64,000 nucleotides of DNA from JBOEGW01 sp050633625 (GTDB taxonomy: Bacteria; Pseudomonadota; Alphaproteobacteria; Rhodobacterales; Rhodobacteraceae). The notes below the pieces were generated by a model. That model saw only the letters and a list, made by a program, of their open reading frames with translations. It was not told the DNA's origin and ran no database searches. Shown piece by piece: positions 1 through 7,778 of the stretch. Numbering within the stretch: position 1 is the first letter of the stretch; the number at the start of each line of letters is the position of its first letter. The stretch spans positions 35,113 through 99,112 of the forward strand of contig JBOEGW010000012.1 of the NCBI GenBank assembly GCA_050633625.1, read 5' to 3'. The translations under genes and the position numbers were made by a program.

Positions 1-1585
1 CGATGTCGGCAAGGCGACTGCCCTGCCCCGCGTCAAGAATATCCTGACGCGCCAGATCCGCCAAAAGATCACGATCCATGTGCAGCCCCGCAAAAACATC
101 ACGCGCGCGCGCCTGCAGGTCGCGTTCGAGCCCAAGCCAGTCCGAGCGCTCCTGGGCGTCCACTGGGCGTGAGGCTTCGAGTTGCGCCTCGCTGCGATGG
201 GGTGCGGTGAAACGGGCAGCAACTTCTTCGATACTGCTGCCCGCCTCCTCGAGTCGTGCCTCCATCGGTGCCAGAACGCGCGCCAACTCCGCTCTGAAAT
301 GACCCAATGCAGCATCGGCCTCGGCGACGAGCGGATTGCCCTCCTCTGCTGCCCGTGCAGCCAGCCTCGCAATCCCCTGAACACTGTAGGGATCGCGCTC
401 GGGCGACACCGATGAAGAATGATCCGCAAGAAAGTCGCGGCCCAGAAGCGTGCCCATTTCGCGGGCCTTCCCCGCAAAGAGCTGTTCCAGTTCGACCTTT
501 TCGGCACCGGGAGCCATGTCCTGAATGGCGCTCCACGCGGTGTCGGCTTCCGCTTGCAATGTCTCGCGGGCGGCGATCAGACGACCGATCACATCCGCTC
601 CGGCAGCGGGGATATCAACCCCTTCGGCAAACCCTTCTTTCACCGGCATTCCTTTCATCAAGTTGGTGGCGGCAAGCTCTGCTCCCTCCGCGATGCGCCC
701 CATCCATCCATTCGGAGGGGTGTCGGCCTCCAGGCCCATCCCCGCAAGTTGCGCCAGCTGCCGATACCCCTCGGCGTGTCTGCGTATCTCGGCCTCTCGC
801 AGAGCGCGGCTTTCAGGATCCAGCGGGGCAACCACTGGCTCCCGTCCCTCCTTGCGGGCCGCCTGCAAATCAGTGTCCCGCGGGGCGTTTTCCATGATGC
901 CGCGCGACAGACGGGAAGAGGCGTTCAGCACCAGCCCGTGCTCGCCCGCGATCTGCGCATGCAGCTCGCGCATCATGTCATAGCTGATCTCGGAATGGCG
1001 GCTGATCGAGAGGAACTTGCCGTCCTCCATCCCGACCTTGTCGACAAGAACATGGGCATGCACATGGTCTGTGTTGCAATGGAGGGCCGCCACATACCGA
1101 TATCGATCCCGGTAACCCCCGCCGAACACCTCCTGCGCCCATTCGCGCGAGATGGCTTCCGCCAATTCCGCCTCGGTTCCCTTGGGAAAGGACAGGATGA
1201 TGTGATCGGTGTGACCCCGTTTCGGGGCCCCGCACCAGGAAGCACTCCAATCGGCAATGACATTTTCCATGCCGCGCTCGCCAAAGACACGATCGATGCC
1301 GATCTGGTTCGACCAGGCTGCGACCCGCGCCTCGTCGCGCAGAATGTATTTCATCTGTCGGCGTAACTCTTTTGGCGAATGACACCCGCCCGTGCCGACA
1401 CGCTTCACCACGCTTTGCGGCACCCGCAGCGCGTTCCAGGACATTACCGCAACTGCCCCGCCGGACGTGCCACGCCGACGGCCCGACGATACGCGCGCTT
1501 CGCCTGCCATGGCTGCAGACCGCCGCCCCACATGAGGCAGAATCTCGCCCAATACCGCCTGCTGGAGGGTGCGTGTTTCAGCCAT
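1..1585 (-). CDS. Relaxase / mobilisation nuclease, C-terminus beyond window
   Basis: Plasmid transfer relaxase that would nick oriT and pilot the transferred strand. The frame is open from an ATG at 1585 to the window edge (528 codons seen). The protein starts MAETRTLQQAVLG, and around residues 165-180 it carries the metal-binding histidine motif HCNTDHVHAHV, matching the H-x-D-x(3)-H-x-H type motif III of Relaxase/VirD2-like proteins (PF03432). The region after about residue 200 is helical and Glu/Arg/Ala-rich without a recognised domain. The start overlaps the stop of the MobC-like gene by 8 bases (ATGGCTGA), so translation is probably coupled. The MOB subfamily cannot be settled without the missing C-terminus. 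Confidence 0.85.
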   Translation of the reverse strand, partial: MAETRTLQQAVLGEILPHVGRRSAAMAGEARVSSGRRRGTSGGAVAVMSWNALRVPQSVVKRVGTGGCHSPKELRRQMKYILRDEARVAAWSNQIGIDRVFGERGMENVIADWSASWCGAPKRGHTDHIILSFPKGTEAELAEAISREWAQEVFGGGYRDRYRYVAALHCNTDHVHAHVLVDKVGMEDGKFLSISRHSEISYDMMRELHAQIAGEHGLVLNASSRLSRGIMENAPRDTDLQAARKEGREPVVAPLDPESRALREAEIRRHAEGYRQLAQLAGMGLEADTPPNGWMGRIAEGAELAATNLMKGMPVKEGFAEGVDIPAAGADVIGRLIAARETLQAEADTAWSAIQDMAPGAEKVELEQLFAGKAREMGTLLGRDFLADHSSSVSPERDPYSVQGIARLAARAAEEGNPLVAEADAALGHFRAELARVLAPMEARLEEAGSSIEEVAARFTAPHRSEAQLEASRPVDAQERSDWLGLERDLQARARDVFAGLHMDRDLLADLARQDILDAGQGSRLADI

Positions 1586-2135
1586 CGCGCTGCCCCTCCC
1601 CAACGTCACGAAAATCGGACACCCGGACGAAGGACCCGCGCAGCGAGGCCGCGCGCAAAGCCTGCACGGCCCGGGCAACCTCTTCGGCCCGATCCGCAAG
1701 CCGACCGACCATTGCCGCGTCGCGCGCGTTCCACCGCAGCTTGCCCGCATGGGCAAGCTTCAGCATCTGGACAAGATTGCGCGCCAAGGCATTGAGCTGA
1801 TTGGCCGACGCCTTGAGCGCCGTGACCTCGTCCCGGCGAAACGCGACAATGCCGGATGAGAGACGGATCATGTGCCGGAGCAAACCCGACGTGGTCATGC
1901 CAGTCTCAGCCACAAGCGCCTCGAATGCTTCGGCCTCAAGGGCGGACACCCGAACCTGCAGCACGCGGCCCTTTGTGGTTCGATCCGTCACCACACCGCG
2001 CGCCCGCACGCGGGCGACAGTGGGTCGGGAGCAGCCAACACGCACGGCGATCTCCCCATCGCCAAGCCCTTGAGCGGCAAGCCGGAGAACCTCCTGTCGG
2101 GCTATGGTGGAGAGGCGTTTCGACATGGGCGGCAA
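1578..2135 (-). CDS. MobC-like relaxosome accessory protein
   Basis: 185-residue protein, upstream of and coupled to the relaxase. Residues 5-45 (SKRLSTIARQEVL, then VGCSRPTVARVRARG) look like a helix-turn-helix. The second half (SANQLNALARNLVQMLKLAHAG) matches the helical core typical of bacterial mobilisation proteins (MobC, PF05713), which help the relaxase melt or recognise oriT. Its position next to the relaxase and beside a large inverted repeat fits that role. Function is inferred from family resemblance and context. Confidence 0.75.
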   Translation of the reverse strand: MPPMSKRLSTIARQEVLRLAAQGLGDGEIAVRVGCSRPTVARVRARGVVTDRTTKGRVLQVRVSALEAEAFEALVAETGMTTSGLLRHMIRLSSGIVAFRRDEVTALKASANQLNALARNLVQMLKLAHAGKLRWNARDAAMVGRLADRAEEVARAVQALRAASLRGSFVRVSDFRDVGEGQRDG

Positions 2136-2223
2136 GATTTATCATTAGATAGTTTTTGTAAACACGAAAACTCTAATGAGTCGCCGCACAAGTTTTGTCA
2201 TACACAATACCGTTCCTGTCAAC

Positions 2224-2321
2224 GTCCCTTCGGTCCGTTGTCGCACCTTCGGTGATCAGCAGGCAGGGCCTTGGCCATGCCTGCTGTAAACCCCACGCGA
2301 CAACGAACAGACCGAAGGGAC
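2224..2321. other. Candidate oriT: nested inverted repeats
   Basis: The outer arms are GTCCCTTCGGTCCGTTGTCGC-type sequence at 2224-2244 and its near-complement at 2297-2321 (GCGACAACG, four extra bases, then ACCGAAGGGAC). Inside sits a perfect 9-bp hairpin, CAGCAGGCA at 2257-2265 and TGCCTGCTG at 2278-2286. The element lies in the noncoding gap between the mobC-relaxase operon and the divergent virC1/virC2-like operon, where relaxases of this kind usually act. The AT-rich stretch 2136-2215 beside it would ease melting. The nick site is not identified. Confidence 0.55.
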
Positions 2322-2766
2322 ACCGCCTCCCCCGCGCCGCGATCCGGGACCCCAGCCCGGATCCTGAACAGGCGCGGGAATGACGTCGGCGCAGCCGACA
2401 CGATATCCCTTCATTGGCGTTGAATGCTCAAAGGGGTTTTCCCGGAAGGAGAAGAAGACCTTGTGGGATTGGAACGCCTGCGCAGTACCGCGCGTACTAC
2501 CTCGGCGCTGATACGGATAGTCGATGGTCAGGTGACCCGACACCTCGAAGGCTGATGGCAGCATTGGGAAATTGTCACAACGACGCGATGGAGAAAAGAA
2601 TGAACGCTGCAATGAGGGTCGGCGTGAGTGACCTGCTGACCGATTGACCGAACGCGTACACAGATGATCGCCGAAACAGCACATCGCCACAGCAGCTGCA
2701 CATCTGTCCGACCCAAAGGTTGAACGCCTGTATCGCGCAAGGTCTGGACGCCATCCCGAGGCATCG
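2322..2766. other. Noncoding gap with one short hairpin
   Basis: The only clear structure is a perfect 8-bp hairpin, GATCCGGG at 2341-2348 and CCCGGATC at 2356-2363. I see no convincing coding region. A 77-codon plus-strand frame at 2414-2647 has no ribosome site or recognisable motif. The stretch may carry promoters for the divergent operons. Confidence 0.4.
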
Positions 2767-2794
2767 CCATAACGGCACAAAATATACGTTATGG
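2767..2794 (+). promoter_or_regulatory. Operator-like inverted repeat before virC1-like gene
   Basis: Perfect 8-bp arms CCATAACG (2767-2774) and CGTTATGG (2787-2794) flank an AT-rich centre with AAAATATA that could be the -10 region. The right arm runs into the ribosome site GGAG, and the start codon is at 2804. Placement suggests autoregulation, perhaps by the ribbon-helix-helix-like second gene of the operon. Confidence 0.5.
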
Positions 2795-2803
2795 AGACAT
2801 TGA

Positions 2804-3595
2804 ATGCTTGTTGTGACGGCCATCTCCGCGAAGGGCGGTTCGGGAAAGACAACTCTCATACAGATGCTTGCGTCCGCCATGCTGGCACGCGGCCGCCGTG
2901 TGCATGTCATGGATGCGGATGCTGACAAGCAGATCCTCGAATGGGAATCAAAAAGCGCGCGCGCCGACTTCGGTGATCTGCCACGCCTTCCATGGCCCAC
3001 GGGCTTGACCGTGGCCGATGCCCCCGAGACCGTTGAAGGCCTTTACCACGCGCTGGACAGCTTTGAGGCTGAAGGTGTTGATCTGGTTCTGATCGACACC
3101 CGCCCCGGCGAGCATCCCGACACCGAAACACTGGCGCTGGCCTGCGACATGATCCTGGTGCCGGCCGTGCCGGTACAATCGGATTTCGTGGCGGCCCTGA
3201 AAACCCTGACATGGGTAATGCGCATGATCGAGACCCTCGGGCCGGATGACCCCGCCCCGCTGTTTTCCGCGGTATTGATGAACGCGGACAAACGCGCGAT
3301 CGATTTCGTGACCGCAGGCGATGACCTTGAGCGTGATGCGGCAAGACGCAGGGTTCACCGGCAGGACCTTGAGGTCTTCGAGGTGATTTCAACCCTGCCA
3401 CTTCTGCCCACGCCGGTGCCCCATCTCGCCGCGATCCAGCGCATGCCGCTGACCGGGCCACTGGGATATGTGCGGGACATTTATGAACAAGATCTTCGTC
3501 ATCGGTTGCAGGCGGGGCATCTTTCCTCCGCCCTCGCCTTATGCAGTGAGATCCTTGGCGACATCGAGGCCGTGGTGGATGCTGCCAATGGCTAG
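2804..3595 (+). CDS. ParA/VirC1-like ATPase
   Basis: 263 residues with a deviant Walker A motif at residues 9-16 (KGGSGKTT), MDADADKQILEWE in the switch region, and VDLVLIDTRPGEHPDTE as Walker B. The layout, including the DTRPG motif and the late LPLLPTPVPHLAAIQ segment, resembles Agrobacterium VirC1, a ParA relative that recruits the relaxase-DNA complex to the cell pole and promotes T-strand formation. It lies beside the oriT candidate rather than in the repABC cassette, so a transfer role is more likely than plasmid partition. Ribosome site GGAG is 8 bases before the ATG. It overlaps the next gene by 8 bases (ATGGCTAG). Confidence 0.75.
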   Translation: MLVVTAISAKGGSGKTTLIQMLASAMLARGRRVHVMDADADKQILEWESKSARADFGDLPRLPWPTGLTVADAPETVEGLYHALDSFEAEGVDLVLIDTRPGEHPDTETLALACDMILVPAVPVQSDFVAALKTLTWVMRMIETLGPDDPAPLFSAVLMNADKRAIDFVTAGDDLERDAARRRVHRQDLEVFEVISTLPLLPTPVPHLAAIQRMPLTGPLGYVRDIYEQDLRHRLQAGHLSSALALCSEILGDIEAVVDAANG

Positions 3596-4277
3596 GAAGA
3601 TTCCAAGCCGGTCCGGGACCGCTGTCTCGAACGAAGACAGGCTGGCGCGATCGCGGCAGTTCGCCACAAGCGCCACGAAATATGCCGCATTTAATCAGAG
3701 TGCGGCGGCAGCGGTCGCGACAGAAGGCCCAGCGGTAAATTCAGTGGACAACAAAGAACCCTGGAAAGGGGAAAAGGCAGCCTCGGCTGAAACAGCACGC
3801 ATCAACCTAGGGGTATCCACCCAGCCGGTGGCGGATGATGCTTGCAGCACTCGCACCGAAGCGCAGTCTCGAACCTATTACGTGCGCATCGGAGCTGAGG
3901 ATCAGGCACGGATTGAGGCGCTGGCAGAACGATCTGGCCTTGACCCGGACTACATTCGGCGTGCCTTGATCAAAACGGTTCGCGCTCGCATGCAAAACCT
4001 GCGCGACACCGCGACCTGGCATGAGGTTGCCTCCGCTGCACGACCACGCCTGTCCGAGTCCAAAGGCACTGGTGCCCCCTTCATGAAATCGATGATCAGG
4101 CTCGACGCCGCCCATATGGCGGCGTTGCAGACAAGCATTGATGACCCGCTCAACGTCTATGGGGTGACGCAGCTTTTATCCGCCTTCGGTAAGGCGCTGC
4201 TGCACTCCGAGATCGAAGAGCTCGCTCAAAAGATCAGCGGCATCGAAGCCCGGGCAGCGCGTCCTGATCCAGCGTAA
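3588..4277 (+). CDS. VirC2-like DNA-binding protein (putative)
   Basis: 229 residues, translationally coupled to the VirC1-like ATPase. The N-terminal 85 residues are low-complexity and basic (MARKIPSRSG, RLARSRQFATSATKYA). A compact segment around residues 95-130 (TYYVRIGAEDQARIEALAERSG, given here in part as YYVRIGAEDQARIEAL) looks like a ribbon-helix-helix strand and helix. VirC2 of Agrobacterium has the same order: disordered N-terminus, then an RHH fold that binds near the T-DNA border. The assignment rests on gene order and layout more than on sequence identity. The 3' end overlaps the convergent gene at 4234-4713. Confidence 0.5.
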   Translation: MARKIPSRSGTAVSNEDRLARSRQFATSATKYAAFNQSAAAAVATEGPAVNSVDNKEPWKGEKAASAETARINLGVSTQPVADDACSTRTEAQSRTYYVRIGAEDQARIEALAERSGLDPDYIRRALIKTVRARMQNLRDTATWHEVASAARPRLSESKGTGAPFMKSMIRLDAAHMAALQTSIDDPLNVYGVTQLLSAFGKALLHSEIEELAQKISGIEARAARPDPA

Positions 4278-4713
4278 AGGCATCGCGTGCGGTCACGACA
4301 GCAATCTGACCGCCCGCCTCGATCATATCGATGAGCTGTGCCCATTCGGCAGGATCAGCATCCCGTTGCGTTGCGATCCCGTCCTGCACTGAAAAGGCAG
4401 CCTGCTCTCCGGTCGCCGCGAGAAAGACAATGCGTTGTGGCGCTTTGTCATCGCTGTGACGCGACAAAAAGTACGCATGGCTCTCGTTTGGGTTGTAGAC
4501 ACGGTCAGGATCGCAAACTAAGAGCAAGGTCCCGTCGTTTGCAGTCGCAGCATAGGTCTCCAGACCTCGCGACAAGCCGATCTCCCACTCGGCAGCGACA
4601 GCCGATGAAGCCGCGCCCAGAAAGAGCGCAATATGTAGAGGCCTGTAAAGCAAGTTACTAAACTCCGTTTTGTGTTGGCCAAGCATATATAGGGACAGGC
4701 AGATACCTGCCAC
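4234..4713 (-). CDS. Hypothetical exported protein
   Basis: 159 residues if started at 4713; a second ATG at 4686 gives 150. A hydrophobic stretch ending in ASSAVA-AEW reads as a signal peptide cleaved near residue 41 (numbering from the first Met). The mature part contains LLVCDPDRVYNPNESHAYFLS and no family I recognise. It is convergent with the virC2-like gene and overlaps it by 44 bases, which is unusual but compatible with both being real. A periplasmic role is inferred. Confidence 0.5.
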   Translation of the reverse strand: MAGICLSLYMLGQHKTEFSNLLYRPLHIALFLGAASSAVAAEWEIGLSRGLETYAATANDGTLLLVCDPDRVYNPNESHAYFLSRHSDDKAPQRIVFLAATGEQAAFSVQDGIATQRDADPAEWAQLIDMIEAGGQIAVVTARDAFTLDQDALPGLRCR

Positions 4714-4756
4714 CAGATTACTGCGGCTCCGACCAAATGGAGGTCAGGAGAAGAGC

Positions 4757-4936
4757 ATGAAGAAGTATGCGGGATACCCCGTCGAAGTCATTTGGACGAC
4801 GGTAAACGGTGAAGATGTCGAGGTTGGCGTCGTGTTCCAGTGGATCTGCGGCATGCGCCGTACAAGATGGTCCGATGACTTTGAGCCGTCGGACGGTGCG
4901 AACCTGAGGTACGAGCCCTATGAGGACGCAGGATAG
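4757..4936 (+). CDS. Small hypothetical protein (59 aa)
   Basis: Starts MKKYAGYPVEVIW after the ribosome site AGGAGAAG at 4747-4754. Short acidic/aromatic protein (DDFEPSDGANLRYEPYEDAG at its end). I recognise no family. The start was chosen for the ribosome site; a longer frame begins at 4670 without one. Confidence 0.4.
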   Translation: MKKYAGYPVEVIWTTVNGEDVEVGVVFQWICGMRRTRWSDDFEPSDGANLRYEPYEDAG

Positions 4937-5096
4937 ACCGCCTCCAGCCCTAAAATGCTCGCGAGCGACCGGAGCAGGACACGATTGTGATCCGGGGGCA
5001 ATGACACCGAGAGAGAGAACACGCGGGGCAGAGATCGTTGCAAAGGCGACGACGGCTTGCAACGCTACCAAAGAGAACCGATAGGAGACCCATGAG

Positions 5097-5366
5097 ATGA
5101 AAGAGATTTTCAACGTTGGCGAGACAATCTTGCTGGACGGCGCGCCGCTTGCACTGGTGACCACCGATGGCGTCAAGGCCTGGATCGAAGACGGCGTTCA
5201 GCACAGCTTTCGCTATGACCAAGTGCGCGATCCGCTCAGCGGCCAGATGAAATACCGCTGTCTCTACGAGAAGTACGGGTCGGATATGCCGTTCGTGCTG
5301 GTTGGCAACCCTGACAGTGAAGAAGGCGCGCATGTTATTCTGTTCGACCAGAAGCCAGACGCATAG
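5097..5366 (+). CDS. Small hypothetical protein (89 aa)
   Basis: MKEIFNVGETILLDGAPLALV with a purine-rich AGGAGA stretch about 10 bases upstream. It looks like a small beta-rich cytoplasmic protein: alternating hydrophobic residues and a repeated turn pattern (DGAPLALVTTDGVKAWIEDG). No family recognised. It stands alone in the same direction as the 59-residue gene upstream, 160 bases away. Confidence 0.45.
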   Translation: MKEIFNVGETILLDGAPLALVTTDGVKAWIEDGVQHSFRYDQVRDPLSGQMKYRCLYEKYGSDMPFVLVGNPDSEEGAHVILFDQKPDA

Positions 5367-6013
5367 CCCTTCGGAGTCTTATGCCAGGTGGCGAAGACTA
5401 GAGCCCCTCGGCTTCGCCCGGCGGCAGCGTCCACCTTGCAAGAGGGATGCAGACCCGTCAGGGCTGAAAGTGGATCGTGAAGGCGACCATGTGGCAAACG
5501 TTTTGGGATGGCTCAGGATGAGACAGACCAAGACGTATTGGCACAGGAAGACAGCAAGGTCAGAATTCAGGGCGGAGCCCCAGCAGCCCGGCCCCGCTTG
5601 CGGGGCTTGCCAATGTCGAAACCTTCACCATTGCAGACAGTCACGCACATCGCAGCATGGAAGCCTATTTCGCAGGTGCAGTATCGTGTTCGGCCCGTTG
5701 CTGCCGTTGATCTTGACCTGCCAGCGCTGCGGTGCAGCCCGCCATTGCCGCCATTCGCTGCACCTGCGAAGTCATGTGACCGGTGAATTCACCCTGTGCG
5801 GGACAAACCGGCCATTGCACCTAGCAGTTTCATGGTCCGCTCCGTACGCTTTGCTACAGTAGCGGAAAAAAGAAGGGGATCAGAAACCCGTTGCTTCCGC
5901 GATGAGGTTTGCAAGACTCCCGAAAGTGAGACGTTCAAATTCCAATCGGGGCACCGTAGGTCCCAATCGTGACCATTGATCGAACAACTCCTTCCAGATT
6001 GAAAATTGCGCGG
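5367..6013. other. Noncoding gap with a 13-bp inverted repeat
   Basis: I found no supportable gene here. It contains a perfect 13-bp inverted repeat, TTCGCAGGTGCAG at 5669-5681 and CTGCACCTGCGAA at 5758-5770, separated by 76 bases. This could be a remnant of a mobile element or a structured region. The gap separates small plasmid genes from the metabolic island and may be an insertion boundary. Confidence 0.4.
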
Positions 6014-6059
6014 TGAGCGAAAACCGCTCAAGCATTCGCGATCGAGCGGTTTTCGCTCA
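6014..6059 (+). promoter_or_regulatory. Two TGAGCG-N5-CGCTCA operators upstream of kinase operon
   Basis: TGAGCGAAAACCGCTCA at 6014-6030 and CGAGCGGTTTTCGCTCA at 6043-6059, 29 bases apart start to start. The two sites are also complementary to each other and could fold as a 15-bp hairpin. They end 37 bases before the kinase start, so they probably overlap its promoter. The same palindrome recurs twice at 10395-10442. Best read as binding sites of the response regulator encoded at 7775. Confidence 0.7.
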
Positions 6060-6095
6060 AGATTGCCTGTTCTACAGTGCTCCCAGGAGGAGCAC

Positions 6096-7778
6096 ATGAA
6101 AAGCCTTTTTGGAAGGCAGTTGAACTTGGCACGCCGCTATCTTTGGGGCGCACTCGTTGCAGCCTTGATCCCACTTGTCGTCATGGCCGCCCTGTATGAT
6201 CGATACAGCGCCAACCTGGTCGACACCCTCGTCACCAATCGCGTCGAGGCAGATGTCGAGGCAACTGCCGTCCGCATGAGCAGTTTCATTGCGGTTCAGA
6301 TCAACAAGCTGGAGAGCATCGTCGATCTGAGCGACACCAGCGACTTCTTCCTTAGAGCACAAGATCAAAAAATCCCGCCTCTTCTGAAGGACCTATTGCT
6401 GCTCGAAACCGAAAGCCCTGATGTTTATGCAATCGAGTTGTCGACCAAGGACGGTGAGCTGATCACACAGGTGCCGAGTTCGCGAGCGCTCGATGAGCGA
6501 AACGGCATTAGCGAAGCGCCATTTATTCAACATGGCAACTCCGAAATCATCGGTCCAATCCTTCCCCAAAATGGAAGACCCGGATGGTTTCTCATCCGGA
6601 TGCCAGTTCTGCACAACGAAGGGACAATCGGCATCGTATCCCTGCGAATGCGCCTAGCTTCGCTTACCGAACTTAGCTCCCTACTGTCCAATTCTGGTGT
6701 GTACCGCCCGCAAATCGTCGTCTTTGACAGAGTTCGCATGTCGGTTGTCGGAACGCTGGACCCGCTCAAGGAAAGCCTCGTCCGCTCTCGGCAATTCTTG
6801 CCCGGATGGCGGATCCACCTTGTCGATGATGGCGGAAACCTTGACGAACCACTCAGCCAGATTCGCTATGGCTTACTTGTCGCAGCAGCCCTGTCCGCGC
6901 TCGGCCTTGTCTTTCTGTTTTTCAAGATGTCACAGCGTCTGTCCGGCTATCTGGCCCCACTCACGGAGAGTGCGCGCGCCGTCGCGAACGGTGACTTCAG
7001 CGTGGACGTCGATGAGGACGGTCCGGGAGAGCTTGGTGCCCTCGCGCGCTCTTACAATCGCATGCGCCATCAACTTGAAGAGCTCATCAATTCCCGTGTG
7101 GAAGTCGAACGGCGTGCCGCATTGGGCGGAATGGCTGCAGGCATAGCTCATGAAATTCGCAATCCACTGGCAACTGTCGCAACGACGGTCCATGGCCTTA
7201 GACGCAACGAGACCGACCATGAGCGTCAGCAGATGTTCGAGGTAATTTCATCTGAGATCGATCGTGTTGACCGGACGATCGGAGAATTTCTGAACTATGC
7301 AAAACCCAGAGCACCTGATCCGGAACCGGTTCTCATTCGCGACGCGTTCCGTTCGATCCGCACCTTGCTGGCCACCAACGCCAAATCCGGAAATGTCGTC
7401 ATTGATCTATCGGGCGATTCAGCACTGACCATCAAGATCGATCAGGCCCATTTCAGCCAGATACTTCTCAATTTGTGTCTTAATGCAATCGAGGCAATGC
7501 CGGACGGAGGCCATCTGAGGCTTCAGGCCTACCGCGATGAGAATGTCGCGGTCGTGACTGTGACAGATGATGGGTCCGGCATGGATGAGGACACGCGCTC
7601 AAGGATGCTTCGCCCGTTTTTTACAACACGAACGGCGGGTTCTGGCCTTGGCCTGTCTGTCACCAAGCAATTGGTGGAAACCAATGGCGGCTCCTTCCAG
7701 ATTGAAAGCGACGAGGGTGTTGGAACGGTGATCACCATGCGTTTCGCCGCCCATACCAAAGACGAGAATTCATCATGA
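6096..7778 (+). CDS. Membrane sensor histidine kinase
   Basis: 560 residues. Membrane segment 1 is at about 15-35 (LWGALVAALIPLVVMAAL). A periplasmic sensing region of roughly 220 residues has a Cache-like look. Membrane segment 2 (GLLVAAALSALGLVFLFF) is followed by a HAMP linker (LAPLTESARAVANGDFSV). The dimerisation/phosphoacceptor box is GIAHEIRNPLATVA, and the ATP-binding N, D and G boxes are NLCLNAIEAM, DDGSGM and GSGLGLSV. The start at 6096 follows AGGAGG; upstream in-frame codons lie in the operator repeat. It overlaps the regulator gene by ATGA. It probably works with the binding protein encoded at 9106 as the ligand-presenting partner. Confidence 0.92.
   Translation: MKSLFGRQLNLARRYLWGALVAALIPLVVMAALYDRYSANLVDTLVTNRVEADVEATAVRMSSFIAVQINKLESIVDLSDTSDFFLRAQDQKIPPLLKDLLLLETESPDVYAIELSTKDGELITQVPSSRALDERNGISEAPFIQHGNSEIIGPILPQNGRPGWFLIRMPVLHNEGTIGIVSLRMRLASLTELSSLLSNSGVYRPQIVVFDRVRMSVVGTLDPLKESLVRSRQFLPGWRIHLVDDGGNLDEPLSQIRYGLLVAAALSALGLVFLFFKMSQRLSGYLAPLTESARAVANGDFSVDVDEDGPGELGALARSYNRMRHQLEELINSRVEVERRAALGGMAAGIAHEIRNPLATVATTVHGLRRNETDHERQQMFEVISSEIDRVDRTIGEFLNYAKPRAPDPEPVLIRDAFRSIRTLLATNAKSGNVVIDLSGDSALTIKIDQAHFSQILLNLCLNAIEAMPDGGHLRLQAYRDENVAVVTVTDDGSGMDEDTRSRMLRPFFTTRTAGSGLGLSVTKQLVETNGGSFQIESDEGVGTVITMRFAAHTKDENSS

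Noticed and set aside
419..1366. 315-codon plus-strand frame at the left edge
   Set aside because: Antisense to the relaxase, which has a recognisable histidine motif and continuous homology-like features in the other strand.
2414..2647. 77-codon plus-strand frame upstream of the virC1-like gene
   Set aside because: No ribosome site, no motif, and it lies in a region with transfer-origin-like structure.
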